From the NCBI RefSeq assembly GCF_005405065.1, contig NZ_BJDI01000005.1, positions 1-64,000 of the forward strand: 64,000 bases of DNA, in the 5' to 3' direction. The notes beneath the pieces were generated by a model. It searched no databases and was not told where the DNA came from. It saw only the letters and a list, made by a program, of their open reading frames with translations. Positions within the stretch are counted from its first letter, which is position 1; each line of letters starts with the position of its first letter. The position numbers were made by a program, and so were the translations under genes. Positions 1 to 7,957 of this stretch are shown piece after piece. Source of the DNA: Lactiplantibacillus nangangensis (lineage in GTDB: Bacteria; Bacillota; Bacilli; Lactobacillales; Lactobacillaceae).

Positions 1-119
1 ATACCGCAGTGAAGCCGCTTAAGCAACACTCGCAAAATTATATTATTTCATCTGTCAACTTGACAGGGACTAGTACAGTGGAAACAGTGCGCACCTTTTC
101 TTACATAGCACACAAATAG
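1..119 (+). CDS. C-terminal fragment of a gene that starts before the window
   Basis: An open frame runs from the left edge (first full codon at position 3) to a TAG at 117-119 and gives about 38 residues ending in TFSYIAHK. No start is visible. It lies only 24 bases before the WxL-interacting gene, on the same strand, so it is probably the 3' end of the preceding member of the same surface-protein cluster. The sequence is too short to assign a family, and chance openness cannot be excluded. Confidence 0.4.
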   Translation, partial: TAVKPLKQHSQNYIISSVNLTGTSTVETVRTFSYIAHK

Positions 120-143
120 TTAGGTATGAGGGAGCGATTTAAG

Positions 144-1196
144 ATGCAAAAGTTAAAACGATTATGGGATTGCCTCGGTTTATTTGGGGCAGTGTTAGTG
201 AGCTTGCAATGGGGACAACTTGCTCAAGCGGCTAGTAAAACTAGTCAAAGTAATAATATTGGATTTAGTGTGGCAGCTAAGATTCCTGATAATCAGATCG
301 ATAAAAAGAACTCATTTTTTGATTTGAAGCTGACTAAGGGTCAAACCGAAACGTTAAAAACGACCATTTATAATGTGACGGCGCAAGATATCAAGGTTCA
401 AACGGCCATTCATACGGCCTACACCAATGAGAATGGCGCAATTGAATATGTCACGCCAGCCAAGTCGTTTGATCAGTCCTTACAATATAAAATGACGGAT
501 ATTACAAAACTCCAGGGTGCGAAGACGGTAACGATTCCAGCTAACGGGTCCAAAGTGGTCTCGGCCCAAGTTCAAATGCCAACGAGCCCTTTCAATGGCG
601 TCATCTTAGGCGGTTGGTATTTTAAACGCGTGGATCAAAAGGTCACGAGTGAGGTTAAAGGGTCAATGAATATCAAGAATCAATACTCGTATGTGATTGG
701 GATGAAGTTTACCGAAGGCCATGTGCCAGCGCCTAAGCTTAGTTTGGACAAAGTGACGGTCGGCATGAGCAACTACCATCGTGGAATTTTTCCTTATTTG
801 CGGAATACTACCGCGGTGATTGTGCCTAATTTAAAGACGGAAACGACGATTACTAGTAAGAATAGTGGCAAGGTCATTAAGTCAGCGAAGAAATCGGGCG
901 TGCAACTCGCACCTAATTCAGTCTATCGCTATCCAATGTTGACCGGCGAGCGAAAATTACAAGCTGGTCAATATCATTTAAAGATGGTCGTTAAGAATAG
1001 TGAACATAAGTGGGTCTTTGAAAAAGACTTTGCGATTACGGCGGCAGCGGCTAAAACATATAATGCCAAATCGGTTGATAATGCTGGAATTAATGTGATT
1101 TGGTTCATCGTCTTTGGGGCGCTGGGCATGTTGATTCTAGTACTACTGGGGCTATGGTTAGTCTTTTTGATTAAAAAACGGCGTCAAAGTAAGTAA
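144..1196 (+). CDS. WxL-interacting cell-surface protein (DUF916-DUF3324, CscA type)
   Basis: This is a secreted protein that stays in the membrane. It has an N-terminal signal peptide ending near AQAA, a DUF916-like beta domain (about residues 35-155), a DUF3324-like domain (about 160-300), one C-terminal membrane helix, and a short basic tail ending KKRRQSK. Proteins of this architecture bind peptidoglycan and hold WxL proteins at the cell surface, which in this genus are grouped in Csc clusters thought to handle plant polysaccharides. I chose ATG 144 because GGGAGCG sits 9 bases upstream. The in-frame ATG at 126 has no ribosome site. The sortase-anchored gene and the WxL gene follow at once, so the three are probably one operon. 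The host-binding role is inferred from the family. Confidence 0.85.
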   Translation: MQKLKRLWDCLGLFGAVLVSLQWGQLAQAASKTSQSNNIGFSVAAKIPDNQIDKKNSFFDLKLTKGQTETLKTTIYNVTAQDIKVQTAIHTAYTNENGAIEYVTPAKSFDQSLQYKMTDITKLQGAKTVTIPANGSKVVSAQVQMPTSPFNGVILGGWYFKRVDQKVTSEVKGSMNIKNQYSYVIGMKFTEGHVPAPKLSLDKVTVGMSNYHRGIFPYLRNTTAVIVPNLKTETTITSKNSGKVIKSAKKSGVQLAPNSVYRYPMLTGERKLQAGQYHLKMVVKNSEHKWVFEKDFAITAAAAKTYNAKSVDNAGINVIWFIVFGALGMLILVLLGLWLVFLIKKRRQSK

Positions 1197-1221
1197 TTAG
1201 TTGCTGATGGGGGCGAGGTTG

Positions 1222-1635
1222 ATGAAGGGTTGGATTGTAAAAGTTGGCGTGGGACTAGCTTTATTGGGGTGCTTTGCGATTTCCGGGCAAGCTGCGACGA
1301 CTGGTCAAACGAGTGGGCAAGTTAAATTTTATCAAAGTTCGACGACGACAATCAATCGGCAAAGTATCATGGTTAATCGGCTGATACCTGATGGCGAGAT
1401 CGCGATTCCGGCGACGATTAGCGCTAAAGCGGCGGCTAATCCAGCTAGTGCAACAGTTTCACAGTTGTCGGGTTGGTTACAACCGACTCAGTCTAGCTTA
1501 AGGTTGCCACAAACCGATGAAGCCCAAACGACTTATTGGTTGATTTTAGGCGGCATGCTTTTACTAGTGGCCGGTTTATTGAAGTTGATTCAACAAACTA
1601 AAAATGGGGAGGCGACTAAGCATGTGGCACATTAA
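1222..1635 (+). CDS. small sortase-anchored surface protein (CscD type)
   Basis: The product is about 137 residues, with a signal peptide ending near GQAA, a short low-complexity body, the sorting motif LPQTDE, a hydrophobic helix and a positive tail. LPQTxE is the sortase A signal variant typical of L. plantarum, so the protein should be linked to the wall. I chose ATG 1222 because GGGGGCGAGG lies just upstream. Codons 1201 and 1207 have no such site. It starts 26 bases after the WxL-interacting gene and its last bases overlap the WxL gene, which suggests translational coupling. Small LPxTG partners of this kind are a standard member of Csc clusters. Their function there is not established. 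Confidence 0.8.
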   Translation: MKGWIVKVGVGLALLGCFAISGQAATTGQTSGQVKFYQSSTTTINRQSIMVNRLIPDGEIAIPATISAKAAANPASATVSQLSGWLQPTQSSLRLPQTDEAQTTYWLILGGMLLLVAGLLKLIQQTKNGEATKHVAH

Positions 1636-3136
1636 AAAGTGGGGTAAAGTTGGTGGCTGGCTGGTCGTTGGGCTATTTTTAATGAGTTGGCTGGTACCGC
1701 TGATGGGGCAGGCTGATACAATGACGGATGTCATGTCGGGGCCAATGTATGTTAAGTCTTACGGTAGTTCGATTGGTCCGGGGGCCAGCATACAAAGCTA
1801 TCCGACGCTAGACACTGTCACTGCGAATAATACTGACAATGGTCGTTTAACAACTAGCACAACGCAGATTACCATAAAACTTGAAGATAGTATCACATTT
1901 TCAAGTAGTGTCAAATATCGCTTCTCTCATTTTTACTTTGATGTTTTTACGGCTGGACCAAGTAAGGGAGATTCTGGGACTAGTTTAACGACAACAACCT
2001 CAAATTTGACTGATTACGGTAATGGTCAAAATAGTATTTCATTCGGTAGTGGTAAAACTCAAACGCTTAATGTGGATCTTTCAAAATTAGGAGAAGATTT
2101 GCCGGTTTATATCGGTTTTCGTCTGACGACCCAATCAGGGGATGTTTCAACTTACTATCTGGGATCGTTGAATGAGAATAGTGATGCTGGGGCTGCTTTA
2201 ACCCCAACAATTACCGGAAATTTAAAGGCTAGTGACACAACGATTACTGGGACGGGGACCAATGTTGGAGATGCCATTTTCACGACAATCAATAACACGA
2301 GAGTTCGGACGACGGTTGGTGCTGATAAGACTTATAAGTTAGATCTTGGTTCGACACTGGCTGGAGTAAATACAGTTACCGTTTATGAAAGTAATAATGT
2401 AGGAGATAAGGGCTCGGTAAAGGGTTCCGTCACCTCAAAAAGCCTTAACTTGACTAGCACCGCGACGACGGCCGATACTTACCCAGATGATCTGGCTGGT
2501 TTCAGTAGTGATAGTGATGTGATTAGTTGGCTAGTTAAAACGGTTGGACTTAAGGCCGCCTACTCAGATAATAGCAGTACGGATGGGGTCACGTTTGCCG
2601 CCGATATGACTGATTTAACAGCCAAACTGAAAGCTTTAGGCGATGGTGGCACACTGGCCATTCCAGTCTATGCTCAAGATAGTAGTTTGAAATCGGACCC
2701 AGTCACGATTACCGTGACTAAGCATGCCGGAAGACTGACATTTGGCACGATTTCTAATAACATTGGTTTTGGAAACTTGCAGATTCCAACAGCTGAGACA
2801 ATTTTTCAACCAAGTGCTGCGTGGGATGTGAATGTGAGCGATACGCGGGCGAGTGGTTCAGCTTGGTACGTGTATGCGACTGCGACGACCTTAACTTCAG
2901 ATAAGCACACTTTGGCAGGTAACTTAGTTTACAAGGATGGCAGCACTGAAACACCGTTAAATGCGAATTCGACTTTAATTGAGGCCGGTAAGAAGGTTGC
3001 GGGGACGACGAATACTGCCATTACGGATGACTGGTCTAGTACGAAAGGTATTATGTTAGCCGTCCAGCCGGGTGTTTATGCGGGTAATTATACTGGTGCT
3101 GTCAATTGGAGTTTACAGGATACGCCAGTAAACTAG
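1622..3136 (+). CDS. WxL-domain cell-surface protein (CscB/CscC type)
   Basis: This protein of about 504 residues has a signal peptide (to about GQAD), a beta-rich body and a C-terminal WxL domain. The first WxL motif appears as SAWYVYA, shortly after WDVNVSDTR. The second is NWSLQDTP, eight residues from the end. WxL domains attach non-covalently to the cell wall with the help of the DUF916 partner encoded upstream. I chose ATG 1622 because GGGGAGG (1605-1611) precedes it. This start overlaps the preceding gene by 14 bases. A bidirectional terminator follows directly, so this is the last gene of the Csc operon. The ligand of the body domain cannot be told from the sequence. Confidence 0.85.
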   Translation: MWHIKKWGKVGGWLVVGLFLMSWLVPLMGQADTMTDVMSGPMYVKSYGSSIGPGASIQSYPTLDTVTANNTDNGRLTTSTTQITIKLEDSITFSSSVKYRFSHFYFDVFTAGPSKGDSGTSLTTTTSNLTDYGNGQNSISFGSGKTQTLNVDLSKLGEDLPVYIGFRLTTQSGDVSTYYLGSLNENSDAGAALTPTITGNLKASDTTITGTGTNVGDAIFTTINNTRVRTTVGADKTYKLDLGSTLAGVNTVTVYESNNVGDKGSVKGSVTSKSLNLTSTATTADTYPDDLAGFSSDSDVISWLVKTVGLKAAYSDNSSTDGVTFAADMTDLTAKLKALGDGGTLAIPVYAQDSSLKSDPVTITVTKHAGRLTFGTISNNIGFGNLQIPTAETIFQPSAAWDVNVSDTRASGSAWYVYATATTLTSDKHTLAGNLVYKDGSTETPLNANSTLIEAGKKVAGTTNTAITDDWSSTKGIMLAVQPGVYAGNYTGAVNWSLQDTPVN

Positions 3137-3137
3137 T

Positions 3138-3176
3138 AAAAAGGACGAGCTCATTAAAAGTTCGTCCTTTTTACGT
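3138..3176. terminator. bidirectional terminator
   Basis: An inverted repeat of AAAAAGGACGA and TCGTCCTTTTT encloses a short A-rich loop. T runs on both strands let it end the Csc operon and the convergent small gene at 3177-3449. Confidence 0.9.
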
Positions 3177-3449
3177 TTAGCTGGCGAGCGGCGTCGCAGG
3201 ATGTAACAGCTGTTTTTGCGCCGCCGTCAGTTGAATTGTTTTAGCAAAGTGGAAATCTTCGGATTGTTCCGTTTGGTTACTGGCTTGGTAAACGGTCACG
3301 ACATTGCGGGCCAGATCGAGTTGGTAGACATAGCGTTGGTGGTTTAGTTCAACACAGAGACTGGTTGGACTGAAGGTTTGCCAATGTAATGGCTGGCTTG
3401 GCAGCAGCTTAAGCTTTTGCAAATCAGACAACATTTCATTTGGGGTCAT
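3177..3449 (-). CDS. hypothetical protein, 90 residues
   Basis: A small soluble protein with no signal peptide or membrane helix. On the reverse strand a clear GGAAGGAGTGG site precedes the ATG at 3449. Composition is mixed alpha/beta, with the start MTPNEMLSDLQKLKLL. I do not recognise a family. It is transcribed toward the Csc operon and shares its terminator. A real gene is supported by the ribosome site and by its own terminator. Confidence 0.6.
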   Translation of the reverse strand: MTPNEMLSDLQKLKLLPSQPLHWQTFSPTSLCVELNHQRYVYQLDLARNVVTVYQASNQTEQSEDFHFAKTIQLTAAQKQLLHPATPLAS

Positions 3450-3682
3450 TCAGACCACTCCTTCCCTATCTATTGTAGTCGTATTGATTAGCTACGTTAA
3501 ATTTTCTGATTATGCCGAGCCACTCACACGAAAATGGCCCAATTTGACGTATGTTATGAGTAACAGGCATGGTTGCTCACAAGCGTAAGTTAAGTTTTTA
3601 AAATTGGAGTGTTTCGTGCAGGCAAACTAGGGTTGAATTGCTTATAATTAGGCTTAAATCAAATCATTAATGAGGTGTGACC

Positions 3683-4039
3683 ATGCAGAAAATGCGGATT
3701 ATGTTATATGTCGACGATGTGGATCTGGTCGTTAAATTTTGGCAAGATTACTTTGACGCTAAAATCGAAACTGTGACGAGTTTACCGGATGATTTTAAAA
3801 GTGTGGTTTTAACAGTCTCACCGTCGATCGAGTTGGGCTTTTTCCCGAAGGCATTTATCGCAAAATATTCGCCAGAAGTGTTAGGTAGTACGCCGTCATT
3901 GTTGTTGTTTAGCGACCAATTCAAGGCACTACATGCTAAACTGCCAACGGTGGGTGAAATTGTTGATAACAATGGGACACTGACGTTTAACTTTGCGGAC
4001 CCTGAAGGCAATTATTTTGCCGTTGCGCAAGCTGAATAA
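3683..4039 (+). CDS. VOC-superfamily (glyoxalase/bleomycin-resistance fold) protein
   Basis: The product is 118 residues. It opens with the typical strand-helix MRIMLYVDDVDLVVKFW and ends with the FADPEGNYFAVAQ strand, where members of the vicinal oxygen chelate family often have a metal-binding glutamate (here E in PEGN). It is a single VOC module and would dimerise. The substrate is unknown, and the usual N-terminal metal histidine is not obvious, so it may be non-enzymatic. I chose ATG 3683 because GAGG lies 7-8 bases upstream. An upstream in-frame GTG (3677) is less likely. A TATAAT-like box near 3643 probably drives it. Confidence 0.75.
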   Translation: MQKMRIMLYVDDVDLVVKFWQDYFDAKIETVTSLPDDFKSVVLTVSPSIELGFFPKAFIAKYSPEVLGSTPSLLLFSDQFKALHAKLPTVGEIVDNNGTLTFNFADPEGNYFAVAQAE

Positions 4040-4193
4040 GTGAGTTCGAAGGGAATTGCTGGTTGTCGCCCGTTTCGACCAGAATAATCGCAAGTAGCCA
4101 TACGGATTATTTGCCATTATTTAAATGTGAAAAAACACACAAAATCAGTTATACTGAACTTAAGTAAACGATTTCAGAAAGGTGTGTTTAGTA

Positions 4194-4850
4194 ATGGTTG
4201 AAACAACTTTAGCAAAAAAACTGGTCAATAATGATTTTTCAGAGGTCATGTTCAAACGTCAGTCAGTCCGGAAATTCGATCCAGCCGTAACAATTTCACG
4301 AGATGAATTACAGGCGATGATTAAGGAAGCCACAAGTGCACCATCGGCTTGCAACTTGCAATCATGGCATTTTGTTGTGGCAGATACTGCGGCTGGCAAG
4401 GCGAAAGCGAAATCAGTGATGATGCCATTCAACTTTCCACAAACCGAATCTTGCTCGGCCATGGTCTTCGTTTTGGGCGATACTAGGTCTTATGAATCTT
4501 ACCGGGATGTTTGGAATCAAGCTTGTGAAGATGGCCGCATTACCCCAGAAAAGCGGGACGAAATTTTTAAGACCTTCTTGCCATTATACGAAAGTGCTAG
4601 CCAAGAATTCTTGATTAAGGATGCCACAATCGATAGTAGTATGGCAGCCATGCAGTTGATGCTTGTTGCGCGAGCGCACGGCTATGAGACGAATCCAATT
4701 GCCGGTTATGCTGCTGATAAAGTAGCAACCACCTTTGGTTTAGACCCAGACCGGTTTGTGCCAGTGGTCGCATTAGCGATTGGGAAGTCCGTTGAGGCGC
4801 CAATCGAATCGACTCGTTATGACGCGCAGAACTTGACTGAATTTATCTAG
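4194..4850 (+). CDS. nitroreductase-family NAD(P)H/FMN oxidoreductase
   Basis: This is a 218-residue single-domain nitroreductase. The N-terminal FKRQSVRKFDP is the usual FMN-phosphate binding stretch (R-S-V/R-R). SAPSACNLQSWHFVV is the second flavin loop, and GYETNPIAGY with the region after it completes the fold. Such enzymes form FMN dimers in the cytoplasm and reduce nitro compounds, quinones or flavins. The true substrate is not visible. AGAAAGGTG precedes ATG 4194 by about 9 bases. The gene stands alone, with its own promoter region and a terminator at 4913-4953. Confidence 0.85.
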   Translation: MVETTLAKKLVNNDFSEVMFKRQSVRKFDPAVTISRDELQAMIKEATSAPSACNLQSWHFVVADTAAGKAKAKSVMMPFNFPQTESCSAMVFVLGDTRSYESYRDVWNQACEDGRITPEKRDEIFKTFLPLYESASQEFLIKDATIDSSMAAMQLMLVARAHGYETNPIAGYAADKVATTFGLDPDRFVPVVALAIGKSVEAPIESTRYDAQNLTEFI

Positions 4851-4912
4851 GGTGTTGCGTTGTATTAGCTGACTGATCATCCTTGTTGGCGAAAAGCTAA
4901 CGAAATAATAAT

Positions 4913-4953
4913 TGCGTCAATCCTTGTTTTCACAGGGATTGGCGCTTTTTTAA
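4913..4953 (+). terminator. rho-independent terminator after the nitroreductase gene
   Basis: The stem GCGTCAATCC / GGATTGGCGC, with a TTGTTTTCACA loop, is followed by TTTTTT. Confidence 0.85.
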
Positions 4954-4970
4954 AACTATTGTTAGTAATT

Positions 4971-5000
4971 TAGTTAGTTTTTGTTGTATTAGACTAACTA
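4971..5000. promoter_or_regulatory. probable MarR operator upstream of the MarR-ABC operon
   Basis: TAGTTAGT (4971-4978) and ACTAACTA (4993-5000) form a perfect 8-bp inverted repeat. It lies just before a CATAAT -10-like box and 45 bases before the MarR start codon. MarR proteins usually repress their own operon through such palindromes. This is inference from position and symmetry. Confidence 0.55.
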
Positions 5001-5044
5001 TCGTGCTAACATAATGGACATTAAAGTTACAGGGGGAAAAATAC

Positions 5045-5575
5045 ATGTCAGATCAAAGTCTGGGTTTATTTAATAGTTTTGGGCGATTGATGCAGAATCG
5101 GGTCTTTTTAATGGCGGTCGCTCACCAGCGAGATTTTGCTGGAATGGACGGCCATCATGGCAATGGGCGTGGTCAATTTCGATTATTACAACTTTTAGCG
5201 GAGTCACCAGCGGGATTAACAAACGCTGAGATCGCTGAAATTTTGGATATTCGCCCTAGTTCAGTCAGTGCGACGATCAACCGTTTGGAAGAAGTTGGCT
5301 TAGTCGAACGTGTTCCTAGTCAGACGGATAAACGCGTGGTCATTGTACGTTTGAGCGAAAAAGGCCGACAAATGGCCGAACATCGCGATCAAGGTGTTGC
5401 GGAGATGGCGGACAAGTTATTCGGTAGTTTGACGCCAGATGAACAGGTCGATCTACAACGATTGTTGGATAAGTTGGCTAAGGGTGCGCCGGAATTAGAC
5501 TTGCATGATTTCATGGGGCATCACCGCGACCATGATTGGCCACAACGTCCTGGTTGGGGCCGACGCTGGTTCTAA
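5045..5575 (+). CDS. MarR-family transcriptional regulator
   Basis: The product is 176 residues. It has a winged helix-turn-helix in the centre (GLTNAEIAEILDIRPSSVSA, then a wing ending DKRVVIVRLSEKG) between dimerisation helices. The C-terminus is unusual: rich in His, Asp, Arg and Trp (HDFMGHHRDHDWPQRPGWG), as in a subgroup of lactobacillar MarR proteins. It might bind a metal, but that is speculation. AGGGGGAAAA precedes ATG 5045. It is followed after 29 bases by an ABC exporter, which it probably represses together with itself through the palindrome at 4971-5000. Confidence 0.85.
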   Translation: MSDQSLGLFNSFGRLMQNRVFLMAVAHQRDFAGMDGHHGNGRGQFRLLQLLAESPAGLTNAEIAEILDIRPSSVSATINRLEEVGLVERVPSQTDKRVVIVRLSEKGRQMAEHRDQGVAEMADKLFGSLTPDEQVDLQRLLDKLAKGAPELDLHDFMGHHRDHDWPQRPGWGRRWF

Positions 5576-5604
5576 AGAAACTTAAAAAAGAAGGCATTTG
5601 AGAG

Positions 5605-7371
5605 ATGGAAAGAAGAATGGCAAGTCCTCGCACGTCAGCTGGGGCAACTGGAAAATTTGATTTAAAAGGCTTTTTACACCTGATTCGCCAAACCGCGCCA
5701 CGTTATTGGCAGTTATGGTTAGGATTAGCGTTAGGGGTGTTGGCGACCGGAGCTCAATTGATGGTTCCAAAGTTTTCCCAAACGTTGATCAATGGGTTTA
5801 GCCACGGTGTTAATCAGACGTTACTGGGCGTCGTGATTGGATTGTTTTTACTGAGTGCCGTCATTAGTGCGTTGTCGGGAACCTTGTTAGGGATTTTTGG
5901 TGAAAATGTTGTCGCTAATTTGCGGTCAACGTTGTGGCATAAACTGGTGCGCTTGCCCGTGGCGTATTTTGACGATGTGAAAACCGGTGAAATGACGTCG
6001 CGGTTAGTGAACGATTCCACCCAAGTGAAGGAATTGCTTGCTAACTCGTTTCCTCAGATGGTGACGGCCATCATGCAACTAGTCGGCGCACTGGTCATTA
6101 TGGTATTCATGGATTGGAAAATGACGCTCGTGATGATTGTGGCGATTCCAATTGTGTTGTTGGTAATGTTCCCAATTATGAAAGCAACGGGTAAGATCGG
6201 TCGCCAACGTCAAGATGCACTAGCTGATTTTAATGGCACGGCGGATGAAACGTTGAGTGAGGTTCGGTTGGTCAAATCATCGAACGCGGAAGCTTTTGAA
6301 ACCACGACTGGTGGCGAAAAGATCAAACAACTCTATCAAATTGGTCTAAAAGAAGCCATTTATGATTCGGTTGCGGGGCCGGTGATGACTGCCAGCATGA
6401 TGGCACTGTTCGTGGGAGTCTTGGTCTACGCGTCGGCGCGGGTGGCAAGTGGCACGATGACGATGGGCACATTGGTCTCATTTTTGATGTACCTCTTTCA
6501 AATCATCGGGCCAGCGGGAACATTAGGTCAGTTCTTCACTACTTTGTCGAAAGCGAACGGGTCGACTGAACGGATTCGTGACCTGTTAAATGAACCCGAA
6601 GAAGCGCTGGATGCGGGTGAAAGTCAATCGGTTGCGGATCAGACGCTGGCCATGCAGCACGTGGATTTTGCGTATGCCGATGATGACCAACCGGTTTTGC
6701 ATGATGTGAATTTTGAAGCGAAACCGAATACAGTGGTTGCTTTCGCTGGGCCGTCTGGTGGTGGGAAGTCGACAATTTTTGGCCTCTTAGAACGGTATTA
6801 TCAACCAACGAGTGGTCAGGTCACGATTGGTGATCAAAACGTCGATCAGCTCAATTTGAGAGATTGGCGATCACAAATTGGTTATGTCAGCCAAGACTCA
6901 GCCATTATGGCCGGCACGATTCGCGACAACTTAACGTATGGGTTGACGCAAAAATTTAGTGACGCAGAACTCTGGCACGTTTTGAAGCTGGCTTCAGCGG
7001 ATAAATTCGTCAGTGAAATGGCAGCTGGATTAGAGACACAAGTCGGAGAACGTGGTGTGAAAGTCAGTGGCGGTCAACGTCAACGGTTGGCAATTGCGCG
7101 GGCATTCTTGCGTGATCCTAAAATCTTAATGCTGGATGAAGCGACAGCTAGTCTGGATTCTGAATCTGAAGCGATGGTTCAACAAGCTTTGGGTGAATTA
7201 ATGAAAGGGCGCACGACCTTAGTCGTTGCCCATCGTTTGAGTACAATCGTGGATGCGGATAATATTTACTTTATCGAGAATGGGCATGTCAGTGGGCACG
7301 GCACCCATCAGGAATTAATGGCTAATACGCCGCTTTATCGCGATTATGTGAAGATTCAATTTAAAGACTAG
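5605..7371 (+). CDS. ABC half-transporter, multidrug exporter type
   Basis: This 588-residue fused membrane-ATPase protein resembles BmrA/LmrA. Six membrane helices (about residues 35-320) precede the nucleotide-binding domain. That domain has Walker A GPSGGGKST, a Q-loop region, signature VSGGQRQR, Walker B ILMLDEATASLD and switch histidine VVAHRLST. It would act as a homodimer in the membrane and pump out hydrophobic compounds. The start is uncertain between ATG 5605 (GAAGG upstream) and ATG 5617 (GGAAAGA upstream). It sits in an operon with the MarR gene. A copy of the 187-bp structured repeat begins 13 bases after its stop codon. Confidence 0.88.
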   Translation: MERRMASPRTSAGATGKFDLKGFLHLIRQTAPRYWQLWLGLALGVLATGAQLMVPKFSQTLINGFSHGVNQTLLGVVIGLFLLSAVISALSGTLLGIFGENVVANLRSTLWHKLVRLPVAYFDDVKTGEMTSRLVNDSTQVKELLANSFPQMVTAIMQLVGALVIMVFMDWKMTLVMIVAIPIVLLVMFPIMKATGKIGRQRQDALADFNGTADETLSEVRLVKSSNAEAFETTTGGEKIKQLYQIGLKEAIYDSVAGPVMTASMMALFVGVLVYASARVASGTMTMGTLVSFLMYLFQIIGPAGTLGQFFTTLSKANGSTERIRDLLNEPEEALDAGESQSVADQTLAMQHVDFAYADDDQPVLHDVNFEAKPNTVVAFAGPSGGGKSTIFGLLERYYQPTSGQVTIGDQNVDQLNLRDWRSQIGYVSQDSAIMAGTIRDNLTYGLTQKFSDAELWHVLKLASADKFVSEMAAGLETQVGERGVKVSGGQRQRLAIARAFLRDPKILMLDEATASLDSESEAMVQQALGELMKGRTTLVVAHRLSTIVDADNIYFIENGHVSGHGTHQELMANTPLYRDYVKIQFKD

Positions 7372-7383
7372 TGGTTGAAAATG

Positions 7384-7569
7384 GCCGCTTCCAGTTGTTG
7401 TTGATAACATGCGGCCGAGGGACCGGTTCAAGCCTGAGGAACGTCTTGAACCTCGCCCGGAAACTTTGCTAAACTCGCAAATCTCCCAGACGGTCCGTGG
7501 TGTAAGACCGGAAAATCGCCGGTCAAACGCCACCCACACGGCCGATGCCATTAACAACAACTTACAGTT
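7384..7569 (+). repeat. structured 187-bp dispersed repeat, copy 1
   Basis: This is the first of three copies (others at 53156-53342 and 62077-62263), all in the same orientation and all just downstream of a plus-strand gene. The ends are complementary: GTTGTTGTTGAT near the left end pairs with ATTAACAACAAC near the right end. Inside are GGTTCAAG/CTTGAACC and GACCGG/CCGGTC hairpins. In this copy the base outside the terminal GTTG stem forms an A-T pair, where the other two copies have G-C. It may be a non-coding RNA, a 3' UTR element or a small non-autonomous mobile element. The long reverse-strand reading frame through it is not convincing as a gene. Confidence 0.75.
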
Positions 7570-7957
7570 AAATAATAATTGAGACGACCTTTTGGGGCCG
7601 CCTTTTTTAATTTACTAAAGGTTGCTGGTCCATCATTAGTAATCAGGCAATAAAAGAGCGGCAATGATTGCCGTTGCCAGTTGTTGCCTGGCAAGTAAAT
7701 AGCACTAAAATTCTAAAGATTATAATTTTTGACGCCTAAAATTAACCGTAAAAAGCTAATTGCTGGTTCTAGCACTTGAAGCTTGAAACTTTTTTGATGC
7801 GCAATAAATCCTTTTATTCAAAGCGTTCTGGCTAACGATGCCTAACAGTTTATAAAATAAACCTTTTATTCTGAATGACATTCAGCTAATAATAATGCTC
7901 GTTAAAAAAGTCGCCTGTTCAGTGGTTGTTTTGGGCAGGCATCAGGGGTGAAAGGTT
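7570..7957. other. intergenic region before the Pip gene with a palindrome
   Basis: No gene is visible in these 388 bases. A perfect palindrome CTGAATGACATTCAG lies at 7871-7885, between AT-rich stretches that could serve as -35 (TTTATT) and -10 (AATAAT) elements of the promoter for the YhgE/Pip gene. The half-site spacing looks like a TetR-family operator, but no TetR gene is adjacent. The rest is AT-rich, with no clear structure apart from a weak hairpin before a T run at about 7583-7610. Confidence 0.45.

Noticed and set aside
7315-7560. Reverse-strand frames through the three 187-bp repeats (also 53120-53332 and 61948-62289)
   Set aside because: Their similarity to each other only reflects the repeat. 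They lack consistent ribosome sites, their ends differ, and the sequence is better explained by paired ends and inner hairpins.
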